Source: JBGOUJ01 sp041477005
GTDB lineage: Bacteria; Acidobacteriota; Terriglobia; Bryobacterales; JACQDG01
NCBI GenBank assembly: GCA_041477005.1
Contig: JBGOUJ010000355.1
Span: 1 to 8,192 of the forward strand
Direction: 5' to 3'
Length of the DNA stretch: 8,192 nucleotides
Part shown: one piece after another, positions 1 through 5,618 of the stretch
Layout: each line of letters opens with the position of its first letter
Position numbering within the stretch: position 1 is the stretch's first letter
Notes under the pieces: model-generated
What the model saw: the letters and a program-made list of their open reading frames with translations, nothing else
The model's database searches: none
Told to the model about the DNA's origin: nothing
Translations under genes and position numbers: made by a program

Positions 1-813
1 AAGATCATCATCGCCTATTTTCTCTATACCGCGCTTCTGGCGTCAGCTCGTGCTCTTCCCACCACGCGGATTGCCCTCGCGTGGCTGATGCCCGCTGCGA
101 TTTCAGCCGTGGCCTGGGCGGTGGCCCGTTATCCGCGGAGGTGGTCCGGCATCCTGCGAGACTGGCTGCCGCTGGCCTTGATTCTGGCCGGCTATTGGGA
201 ATTGCAGTGGTTTGCTTCCGGTGCTCTCATCCCATGGCAGCAGACCTGGTTGCGCTGGGACCGGCTTCTGCTGGGCCCTTGGGGCCTTCGAGCCGCGATC
301 GAGACCTTTGGTTCGGCGATCCCCTCGGTCCTGGAAGCCGCCTATCTATGCCTCTATGCAGTACCTCCATTCTGTGTGGCGGCTTTGTACATTCTGGGCA
401 GGCGCGATCGGATCGACCGGTTCTTGACAACGCTCTTTCTCGGCGGGTTCTGCGCTTACGCACTGCTGCCGTTTTTCCCGGCCCTATCTCCACGGCTGGC
501 GTTCCCGGGATCTGATCTTCCTAACTTCGGAGGCTTCTTCCACACCCTCAATGTTTGGCTCCTGAATCACCTCGACATCTCGACGAGCGTGTTCCCGAGT
601 GGACACATTGCCGTGGCGTTCTCTTCCGCCTTCGGCCTCTGGCGCGCCCTGCCGGAGAGGCGCTGGTTGTCCTGCTTTCTTCTTGTGGTGTCCACGATGG
701 TGTACATCGCGACCATCTACAGTCGCTACCACTATGCCGTGGATGGCCTCGCCGGCGCGGGTATCGCGGTGTTATCCTGGCGAACCAGCGAGTGGGCGGA
801 ACATCATTTGTAG
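1..813 (+). CDS. PAP2-family membrane phosphatase, 5' end outside window
   Basis: The frame is open from base 1, so this is the last 270 residues of a longer protein; the ATG at 88 is probably internal, because the 29 residues before it continue as hydrophobic helix. Several membrane segments are visible. The PAP2 phosphatase signature is present: motif C2 as FPSGH (visible residues 198-202, His202) and motif C3 as SRYHYAVD (241-248, with Arg242, His244 and Asp248), separated by a hydrophobic helix. In this superfamily the C3 histidine is the nucleophile in a phosphohistidine mechanism and the C2 histidine the acid. The arrangement resembles the PAP2_3/Aur1-inositolphosphotransferase-like subgroup, which acts on lipid phosphates or transfers phospho-headgroups. 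Substrate cannot be told from sequence. The gene ends 229 bp before a convergent gene. Family confident; function within the family open. Confidence 0.88.
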   Translation, partial: KIIIAYFLYTALLASARALPTTRIALAWLMPAAISAVAWAVARYPRRWSGILRDWLPLALILAGYWELQWFASGALIPWQQTWLRWDRLLLGPWGLRAAIETFGSAIPSVLEAAYLCLYAVPPFCVAALYILGRRDRIDRFLTTLFLGGFCAYALLPFFPALSPRLAFPGSDLPNFGGFFHTLNVWLLNHLDISTSVFPSGHIAVAFSSAFGLWRALPERRWLSCFLLVVSTMVYIATIYSRYHYAVDGLAGAGIAVLSWRTSEWAEHHL

Positions 814-1042
814 CCTGGCGCGGCTGCCATGGTTGTTGATCTCTCCAAGGTTTCAAAACGGCCGGCAGGCGGTGGAAGGGGCCGCTCTTCGGGAGCTACC
901 TATCAGGCCAACTTCGTTCTACCTTGCTCTTGCCGGGCCCGGCCCCGCGTGAGCGTTCTTGTTTTCACGCCGCCCGGCGCGGGCGCAGTTCGTCTTCGAT
1001 TCTCGCGGCGGGAATGTCCTGCGCTTCCAAACGTGCCGCTCT
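814..1042. other. Convergent intergenic region with palindromes
   Basis: This gap lies between two gene 3' ends. It holds a perfect 12-bp palindrome GCCGGGCCCGGC (932-943) and, just after, an inverted repeat GCGTGA (947-952) / TCACGC (965-970) with a 12-base loop. Either could form a hairpin useful to both convergent transcripts, but no clean T-tract follows on either strand, so a classical intrinsic terminator is not supported. No convincing gene was seen here. Confidence 0.35.
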
Positions 1043-1609
1043 TCACGGCGCCGACCACAGGACCTTTCCCGTGTTGTCGAACAGCGCCAGCGACGATTCC
1101 GATCTCGCGCGGAGCTGCGAGGCGTTGATCCCGTCGAGGGAAACGGCGCCGGCCACGGCGCGGGTGCGGCCGGTTCGGTCGGAAATAGTGAGGCTGGGGT
1201 GTCCGTCGGCTTGCTCGGCCAGGCTGGCCCGGGCGGTGCCGTCGCCGTCGGTAAGGAACAGGCCCGAGCGCGCGTCCGACCACACGGCGACCGCCACGCG
1301 CACGTTGCCGTCTTTGTCGGATAGCGCCAGGTGCGGGCTGCCGCTCGCCAGCATGCCCAGCACCGCACGCACCTCGCCGTGCTTGTCATACAGAACCAGG
1401 CCCGGCCGCCCGTTGGGATCGACGTAAAACCGGCCGCAGGCCCGGCCATCCTTCTCCACCAGGCGAAATTCCTCCGCCTCGACAACCGCCGCGCGGCCTC
1501 CTTGCGCCAGCACGGGTTCGACCAGCGCCGGACGCGTGGCCAGGCGTCCCCCGGCAAAGCCGCCGCTCACGGCCAGCAGCAACAGCAGCCCGCCATCTTT
1601 TCTGTTCAT
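1043..1609 (-). CDS. Exported D-x-x-G repeat protein, function unknown
   Basis: A 188-residue protein. The ATG at 1609 is preferred over one 13 codons upstream (1648) because GAGGTG sits 6 bases before it and it places a hydrophobic stretch (residues 8-20) right after a basic Asn-Arg-Lys start, as in a signal peptide or membrane anchor. From about residue 46 to the end it is made of repeats of the form L-x-L-x-D-x-x-G-x-x-R-a (around 46-58, 69-84, 93-108, 116-131, 138-153 and 173-184), spaced about 22-24 residues apart with some irregularity. This periodicity suggests stacked beta-hairpins or a beta-solenoid-like fold. No catalytic motif or cysteine cluster is visible. I do not recognise a named family; similar exported repeat proteins are, from memory, common as hypothetical proteins in Acidobacteriota and others. 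It is divergent from the beta-helix gene at 2015. Confidence 0.72.
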   Translation of the reverse strand: MNRKDGGLLLLLAVSGGFAGGRLATRPALVEPVLAQGGRAAVVEAEEFRLVEKDGRACGRFYVDPNGRPGLVLYDKHGEVRAVLGMLASGSPHLALSDKDGNVRVAVAVWSDARSGLFLTDGDGTARASLAEQADGHPSLTISDRTGRTRAVAGAVSLDGINASQLRARSESSLALFDNTGKVLWSAP

Positions 1610-1615
1610 GGTCGT

Positions 1616-1621
1616 CACCTC
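1616..1621 (-). promoter_or_regulatory. Ribosome binding site deciding start at 1609
   Basis: On the minus strand GAGGTG lies 6 bases before the ATG at 1609-1607. The upstream ATG at 1648 has no comparable site, so this element selects the shorter product with a well-formed signal segment. Confidence 0.6.
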
Positions 1622-1636
1622 GCTCGTTGGGTTGTC

Positions 1637-1642
1637 AGTGTA
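1637..1642 (-). promoter_or_regulatory. Candidate -10 box for the repeat-protein gene
   Basis: TACACT on the minus strand would place transcription start about 20 bases before the ribosome binding site and ATG at 1609. No good -35 hexamer is seen at 16-18 bases, so this is a weak, position-based prediction. If right, the ATG at 1648 would lie outside the transcript, agreeing with the 1609 start. Confidence 0.25.
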
Positions 1643-1765
1643 CCGCAAAACCAGTCCGAAAATCTGCGCGAGTCAGGCGTTATGGAATTACTAGTACGTT
1701 CACCGGCGGCGGCGGACGCTTGGGAGCATCGCCGGCAGATTTTCCTTTCTTCTCGCACTGTCTGC

Positions 1766-1774
1766 TGTTAGAAT
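1766..1774 (+). promoter_or_regulatory. Candidate extended -10 promoter for beta-helix gene
   Basis: TGTTAGAAT matches the extended -10 form TGn-TAnAAT, in a locally AT-richer stretch. The expected -35 position holds TTTCTT, a poor match, which extended -10 promoters tolerate. Transcription from about 1781 would give a leader of roughly 230 bases before the ATG at 2015. Confidence 0.35.
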
Positions 1775-1858
1775 ACCCCGGTTACTAAAGGAGCCGCGAG
1801 AGTCCATAGGCGCGCAGCACTCCCCACCCCCCCGGGGAACAAGCTGGTCGGCGCGCCT

Positions 1859-1872
1859 GATCCGCTCGGATC
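1859..1872. repeat. Perfect inverted repeat GATCCG-CT-CGGATC
   Basis: Two 6-base arms match perfectly around a 2-base spacer. The site lies in the divergent intergenic region, downstream of the candidate promoter at 1766 and within the presumed leader of the beta-helix gene. It could be an operator half-site pair or chance in GC-rich DNA. The short spacer argues against a stable RNA hairpin with these arms alone. Confidence 0.3.
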
Positions 1873-2005
1873 GCATCTCGGCTCGGAAGCATGACTAGTT
1901 AGGATCTCTACCGCGCCCAATACCGCCTGCCAGACCTTGACTTGGCCGGTGTGCTCTCCCTGGAGGGTGGAAGTGGCGCTGGAGAACACCCGCTTTCCAC
2001 CTCAT

Positions 2006-2010
2006 GGAGA
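2006..2010 (+). promoter_or_regulatory. Ribosome binding site for the start at 2015
   Basis: GGAGA ends 4 bases before the ATG at 2015. The frame is open back to an ATG at 1937, but the extra 26 residues look non-signal and would push the membrane anchor away from the N-terminus, so 2015 is preferred. Confidence 0.45.
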
Positions 2011-2014
2011 CTGC

Positions 2015-3943
2015 ATGACCAATACAAACAGGGAACAACGCAACCGAAACGCCAAAGCCCGTCTTGAGGGCCCCTTGGTGCTGCTGATTCTGGCCGTCCT
2101 GGCCGGCGTCCCGCTTTGGGGACTGAGCCTGCTGCCGAGCATCTTTTACTCGGACCTGGAGAGCGGCCCCAACACCGGCGGGCAAAACAATAAGGGCGTC
2201 TTCGTAACCATCTACGGGAAGAACTTCGGCGCGTCGCAAGGGACCTCGGTTGTCACCGTGGGCGGAGTGAAGGCCGACAATTATCCGACCTGGACCGATG
2301 CCAAGGTCACTTTTCAGCTTGGGCCCGGCGCCCAAACCGGATCCATTCAAGTCACCACCTCGCAAGGCAAGAGCAACGGCGTCCCGTTCAGCGTGCGGCC
2401 GGGCGGCATCTACTTCGTCTCGACCAAGGGCAACGACTCGAACAACGGCAGCTTCACCGCGCCCTGGAAGACCCTGGTGAAAGCCGTCACCTCCATCCCC
2501 GCCGGCGGGACCATCTATGCCATGGACGGCGTGGCGCAAACCACCGTGCAGCTCTATAACGCCGCGCTGTATCCCACAACCGGCGGCGCCGCCAACGCTT
2601 ACAACGCCCTGGTCGCCTACCCCGGGGCCACCGTCACAGTGGGCGACCCCGCCGGTGTGAGCATAGGAATCCAGCTTTCCATGGGCAACCACACCTTCGG
2701 AGGCCCCTACTGGGTATTTTCAGGACTCATCTTGCGCGCCAGGACCCAGGCGATTCAAATGAGCAACATCCACCACGTCCGGTTCGTGGGTTGCGACATC
2801 AGTTGCCCCAATGGCGACGGCTCGACCGGGTGCGCGGCTTTCACCGCCAGCAGCGGCCTCGGTGAGTACTTCTGGTTCCTCGGGAACAACGTTCACGACG
2901 TCAGCCAGAATGTCGTCAATGGCGCCTCCAAGCTGTATCACGACGTCTATTTCACCACGGACTCCAACCATGTGGTCGCCGCCTGGAATCAAATCCACGA
3001 CAGCCGGGCGTGCCGCGCGATCCAGTTCCATTCCTCTCCTCTGAGCACACTGACCGTGAGCGGGGCCACGTTCGCCACGCCGGTCGAGATCACGACGACC
3101 GCTGCTTACCGCAGGGGGCCGGGCCAACTGGTGCAGATCTCCGGCGTGACGGGCAACACAGCCGCCAACGGAATCTTCCTGGTCAAGACGGCGACGTCAG
3201 CCACGACGTTTACCATAGCGCACCTGGACGGCTCCGCTGTGGCGGGCAACGCCTTCTACGCCGGGGGCGGCAGCGTCGCCACCACCGGGTTCAGTCAGTA
3301 CGACATCAGCGTTCACGACAACCTGATCCACGGCAACCCCTGCGACGGAATCAACCTGGCAACGGTCGATCCCTCCCGCGGTCCGGTGCAGGTCTACAAC
3401 AACATCATCTATCACGTGGGAACGGGCCCGGATCCCCATGACGGCCTGGCCGATTATGCTTGCATCTACGTTCCGGGCGGCTTAAACAACGGCCCGCCAC
3501 CGTCCGGGCAGGTGGAGGTGTTCAACAATACCTGCTACGATTCCGGATCGGTGAATACCACGTCCTCCCTCTCCGGCCTGTGGTCCGGACCTAACTCCAG
3601 CGGCAACGGATTTACCGTGCGGCTCCGGGACAACATCTTTTACTCGATCGGCGGGGAACACTACCTCACGACCAGCTTCACCAAGTCGGGGAAGCCTGCC
3701 AACCTTCTGGGGTCCAACAATCTGTGGTACGGCAACGGCAGTGCGCCCGGCTCACCGACGAAGCTGACCGACAACGTGAATGCCAACCCGTTGTTTCTAA
3801 ACCTGGCCATCTTCGACTTCCATCTCCTCTCCGGCAGTGCGGCCATCAACGCCGGCGTGACCACGCCAGCCGCCACGGACTTCGACGGCGTGACACGCCC
3901 CGCGGGCTCGGCCTACGATATCGGGGCTTTCGAGTCTCCGTAA
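2015..3943 (+). CDS. Membrane-anchored TIG/beta-helix protein with FCCH-like insert
   Basis: A 642-residue cell-surface or secreted protein. Residues 1-16 are polar and basic, and 17-40 form one hydrophobic segment (uncleaved anchor or signal peptide). Residues about 45-128 read as an IPT/TIG immunoglobulin-like domain (VTIYGKNFG, TVGGVKA). From about 131 a right-handed beta-helix begins with the usual entry YFVSTKGNDSNNG followed by APWKTL, as in parallel beta-helix proteins of the pectate-lyase-like superfamily. The helix carries many Asn-rich turns (NNxVHD, NNIIYH, NNTCYD). Residues about 342-427 interrupt it with a separate beta-rich unit. The last 55 residues (NANPLF, INAG, TDFDG, YDIGAFE) match the choice-of-anchor-Q type C-terminus typical of such proteins. 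Likely role is binding or cleaving an extracellular polysaccharide, inferred from fold only; no lyase active site was identified. Composition matches its neighbours. Confidence 0.88.
   Translation: MTNTNREQRNRNAKARLEGPLVLLILAVLAGVPLWGLSLLPSIFYSDLESGPNTGGQNNKGVFVTIYGKNFGASQGTSVVTVGGVKADNYPTWTDAKVTFQLGPGAQTGSIQVTTSQGKSNGVPFSVRPGGIYFVSTKGNDSNNGSFTAPWKTLVKAVTSIPAGGTIYAMDGVAQTTVQLYNAALYPTTGGAANAYNALVAYPGATVTVGDPAGVSIGIQLSMGNHTFGGPYWVFSGLILRARTQAIQMSNIHHVRFVGCDISCPNGDGSTGCAAFTASSGLGEYFWFLGNNVHDVSQNVVNGASKLYHDVYFTTDSNHVVAAWNQIHDSRACRAIQFHSSPLSTLTVSGATFATPVEITTTAAYRRGPGQLVQISGVTGNTAANGIFLVKTATSATTFTIAHLDGSAVAGNAFYAGGGSVATTGFSQYDISVHDNLIHGNPCDGINLATVDPSRGPVQVYNNIIYHVGTGPDPHDGLADYACIYVPGGLNNGPPPSGQVEVFNNTCYDSGSVNTTSSLSGLWSGPNSSGNGFTVRLRDNIFYSIGGEHYLTTSFTKSGKPANLLGSNNLWYGNGSAPGSPTKLTDNVNANPLFLNLAIFDFHLLSGSAAINAGVTTPAATDFDGVTRPAGSAYDIGAFESP
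3038..3298 (+). other. Inserted FCCH-like beta domain within the beta-helix
   Basis: Residues about 342-427 of the 642-residue protein are Thr/Ala/Val-rich and include QLVQISGVTGNTAANG, then FLVKTATSATTFTI, ending in a YAGGGSVAT strand. This pattern is the one seen, from memory, in phage and bacterial proteins annotated with a 'ubiquitin-activating E1 FCCH' domain. Beta-helix turns (HDSRACRAIQFHS before, ISVHDNLIHGNPCDGINL after) resume on each side, which indicates insertion between helix coils. Boundaries are estimated. Confidence 0.6.
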
Positions 3944-4030
3944 GGCGCTTAGTTTAGGTGTCCGGATACGTGCCCACTCCAGCGCCGAGTCTTGGAACGG
4001 CTAGTACAAAACCGTCGAAACCGCTCCCTC

Positions 4031-4097
4031 ACCGGCCCACCGGCCCCGGATGCAACCGGCCCACTGGCCACGCACCGGCCCCGGATCGAGACCGGCC
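4031..4097. repeat. Cluster of five ACCGGCC copies upstream of promoter
   Basis: ACCGGCC starts at 4031, 4039, 4055, 4074 and 4091; the first four extend to ACCGGCCC. Within it a 14-base copy CACCGGCCCCGGAT occurs twice, exactly 35 bases apart (4038 and 4073). The last copy covers the expected -35 position of the promoter at 4110. This placement is what an operator array would show, but local duplication in GC-rich DNA is possible. Confidence 0.5.
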
Positions 4098-4109
4098 GGA
4101 AACAGACCC

Positions 4110-4118
4110 TGCTACAAT
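4110..4118 (+). promoter_or_regulatory. Extended -10 promoter for the Gfo/Idh/MocA gene
   Basis: TGCTACAAT fits the extended -10 form TGn-TAnAAT. The expected -35 position (about 4090-4095, GACCGG) is not consensus. Start of transcription near 4125 would give a leader of about 22 bases to the ATG at 4147 and would exclude the in-frame ATGs at 3958 and 4117. Confidence 0.45.
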
Positions 4119-4138
4119 GGCGGTCCGTAACGGAAAGC

Positions 4139-4143
4139 GAGGG
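4139..4143 (+). promoter_or_regulatory. Ribosome binding site for the start at 4147
   Basis: GAGGG ends 3 bases before ATG, a short but usable spacing (AGCGAGGG extends the purine tract). It supports 4147 over the upstream in-frame starts at 3958 and 4117. Confidence 0.45.
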
Positions 4144-4146
4144 CTC

Positions 4147-5295
4147 ATGGGCGACAAGGCTTCTACGCGGCGGGAGTTCTCCCGCAACGCGGGCGCGGCG
4201 GCTGTCGCCAGCGGCTGGACGATCCTCAACTCCGGCTCGGCGCGCGGGACGCCGGCCAACTCGGCCGTGAAGCTGGGGGTGATCGGGCCGGGCCGCCGGG
4301 GCACGGCGATCACGCGCCTGTTCACCAAGGATTCCGGCGTGCAGGTGGCGGCGCTGGCCGATATCTACGACGACATGCTGGAGGCGGCCAAGGACAAGAT
4401 CCCGGCGGCCTCGGCGAATACCTATAAGAGCGCCCAGGCGCTGCTCGATTCGGGCGTCGATGCCGTTTACATCGCCACGCCGCCCTATCTGCATCCCGAG
4501 CATTTCGAGATGGCGGTGGCGGCGAAGAAGCACATCTTTATCGAGAAGCCGGTGGCGGTGGACCCGGCGGGCGTGCGGCGGTTCTTGGCGGCGGCGCGAA
4601 GGGCGAGCCCCGACCAGATGATCGTGGTCGATTTGCAGCAGCGTTTCGGGGCCGACTATAGGAAAGCCTTCGATCTGGTCAAGGCCGGCGCGATCGGGCC
4701 GATCCGGATGGTGCGGGCGTCGTGGCTGGGCGGCGGTTTGCCGCGGCGCTCGGGGCACGCCGCCGGCGAGGAGCAGGTCCGCAACTGGCTGTTCTATAAG
4801 GAGCGCTCGGGAGACATCATCGTCGAGCAGGATTGCCACAACTTGGACGTGGTGAACTGGTTCACCGGCCAGCATCCGGTCTCGGCCATGGGTTACGGCG
4901 GGCGGCAGGTGCGCAAAGACATCGGCAACATCATGGATAACCTGGCCGTGACGTTCAAATTCGCCGACGGCATGATCTTCTCCTACAGCGCCAACCAGTT
5001 CTCCACGGGCGGTTTCAGCCACATCGGTGAAACCTTCCTCGGCGAGAAGGGGACGATCGAGACCTCGCGGCGCGGCTACACACTTTACAACGGCGGCCAG
5101 GAACCGGTGCGGGCGACGACCGGCTACGACATCACGCTCGACGCCGTGAACCATTTTCTGGCGGGTGTGCGAGGGGAGATACCGAAGGAGAATGCGGCGT
5201 TTTACGCCGCCGAGAGCACCCTCACCGCGATCATGGGAAGGGTCGCGATCGAGACCGGGAAAGAAGCGCGGTGGGAGGAAGTGGAGAGGATGTAA
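4147..5295 (+). CDS. Tat-exported Gfo/Idh/MocA family oxidoreductase
   Basis: A 382-residue NAD(P)-dependent oxidoreductase, probably periplasmic and acting on sugars, inositols or related polyols. Residues 7-23 form a twin-arginine signal (TRREF, then an Ala-rich segment). The mature part opens with a Rossmann fold, GPGRRG at 47-52 as the dinucleotide-binding loop. The EKP motif that carries the conserved lysine of this family is at 133-135. The EQDCHNLD stretch at 227-234 supplies His231 and Asp234, the usual position of the catalytic histidine. Length fits Tat-exported family members. The start at 4147 gives the Tat motif its normal N-terminal place; the frame is open further up (3958) but translation there gives non-signal sequence. 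The promoter and ACCGGCC cluster lie just upstream; no downstream co-directional partner follows, so it looks monocistronic. Tightly bound cofactor, as in glucose-fructose oxidoreductase, is possible. Substrate unknown. Confidence 0.93.
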   Translation: MGDKASTRREFSRNAGAAAVASGWTILNSGSARGTPANSAVKLGVIGPGRRGTAITRLFTKDSGVQVAALADIYDDMLEAAKDKIPAASANTYKSAQALLDSGVDAVYIATPPYLHPEHFEMAVAAKKHIFIEKPVAVDPAGVRRFLAAARRASPDQMIVVDLQQRFGADYRKAFDLVKAGAIGPIRMVRASWLGGGLPRRSGHAAGEEQVRNWLFYKERSGDIIVEQDCHNLDVVNWFTGQHPVSAMGYGGRQVRKDIGNIMDNLAVTFKFADGMIFSYSANQFSTGGFSHIGETFLGEKGTIETSRRGYTLYNGGQEPVRATTGYDITLDAVNHFLAGVRGEIPKENAAFYAAESTLTAIMGRVAIETGKEARWEEVERM

Positions 5296-5425
5296 GAAAG
5301 ACAAAGGCAAAAGGCAAAAAGAGCGGAAGAGGACATTTCTTTGAAACGAAAATGGCGACCTTTGCCTGCTGAACCCTTGTTGCGGGATCCCTCGAGACGC
5401 GAACTTCCAATCCGCTGAGTGCGCC
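5296..5425. other. A-rich spacer between gene and quinoprotein remnant
   Basis: This stretch is clearly more A-rich than its surroundings and starts with short direct repeats of GGCAAAA (about 5306-5320). AGGCAAAAGG (5305-5314) is nearly complementary to CCTTTGCCT (5359-5367) at long distance, too far apart to be a normal terminator stem. No gene is seen on either strand apart from shadows. Confidence 0.35.
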
Positions 5426-5604
5426 TCACTCCAAACCAAATGTGAAAATCGCGCTGCCTGCCGCCACGGGCGCCAATTGCTTTCCGTTGCTCAAATAGCT
5501 GATCGGCCGGGGGCCATCACGCCTCCCGTGTTGGCGCGCCAGAGTTCCTTCCCCGTGCCGGCGTCGGGCGCGAAAAACTGGCCTTCGTCGGCGATCGGAT
5601 AAAG
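5426..5604 (-). pseudogene. Frameshifted C-terminal remnant of a PQQ-type quinoprotein
   Basis: Reading the minus strand from 5604, the frame gives LYPIADEGQFFAPDAGTGKE followed by LWRANTGGVMA. This contains a good match to the PQQ beta-propeller repeat (A/P-D-A-x-T-G-K-x-L-W) of quinoprotein alcohol or glucose dehydrogenases. Near 5501-5515, at a G5 run on the plus strand, the frame breaks and the match continues in another frame as PISYLSNGKQ, then VAAGSAIFTFGLE, stopping at TGA (5428-5426). The ending is what one expects for the last propeller blade (x-I-x-Y-x-x-x-G-K-Q-x-x-x-V-A-A-G-S-x-I-F-x-F-G-L). Only about 60 of the several hundred residues of such enzymes remain, so it is a dead fragment. 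The remnant begins immediately behind the stop of the cytochrome-monooxygenase gene, which suggests a deletion joined the two. Confidence 0.75.
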
Positions 5605-5618
5605 ACTGAGAAATGCGG

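Larger units (their letters stand above)
1610..2014. other. Divergent intergenic region, 405 bp
   Basis: It separates the minus-strand repeat-protein gene from the plus-strand beta-helix gene and holds the promoters and inverted repeat listed separately. It also contains AAAGGAG at about 1788-1794, a Shine-Dalgarno-like sequence with no usable start codon behind it, and a C7 run (1827-1833) leading into CCCCGGGG. No coding frame with convincing protein features was found. I could not match the leader to a riboswitch class I know. Confidence 0.5.

Noticed and set aside
919..1557. Alternative minus-strand frame of 212 codons overlapping the D-x-x-G repeat gene
   Set aside because: It lacks the regular repeat pattern, signal peptide and SD that the 1043-1609 frame has; the translation is Arg/Pro/Trp-rich, as in a shifted frame.
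1937..2014. N-terminal extension of the beta-helix protein to the ATG at 1937
   Set aside because: The extra 26 residues contain no signal features and would displace the hydrophobic anchor; a Shine-Dalgarno site fits 2015 better.
1895..2692. Minus-strand open frame of 265 codons opposite the TIG/beta-helix gene
   Set aside because: Gly/Asp/His-rich shadow translation; the plus strand carries a clear anchor, TIG domain and beta-helix start.
4029..4097. CRISPR array made of the ACCGGCC copies
   Set aside because: The repeats are 7-14 bases with irregular spacings (8, 16, 19, 17), far too short and uneven for a CRISPR array.
3949..5439. Long minus-strand open frame of 496 codons opposite the oxidoreductase gene
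   Set aside because: It is an antisense shadow of high-GC coding DNA: Arg/His/Pro-rich translation with no domain features, while the plus frame has Tat, Rossmann and EKP motifs.
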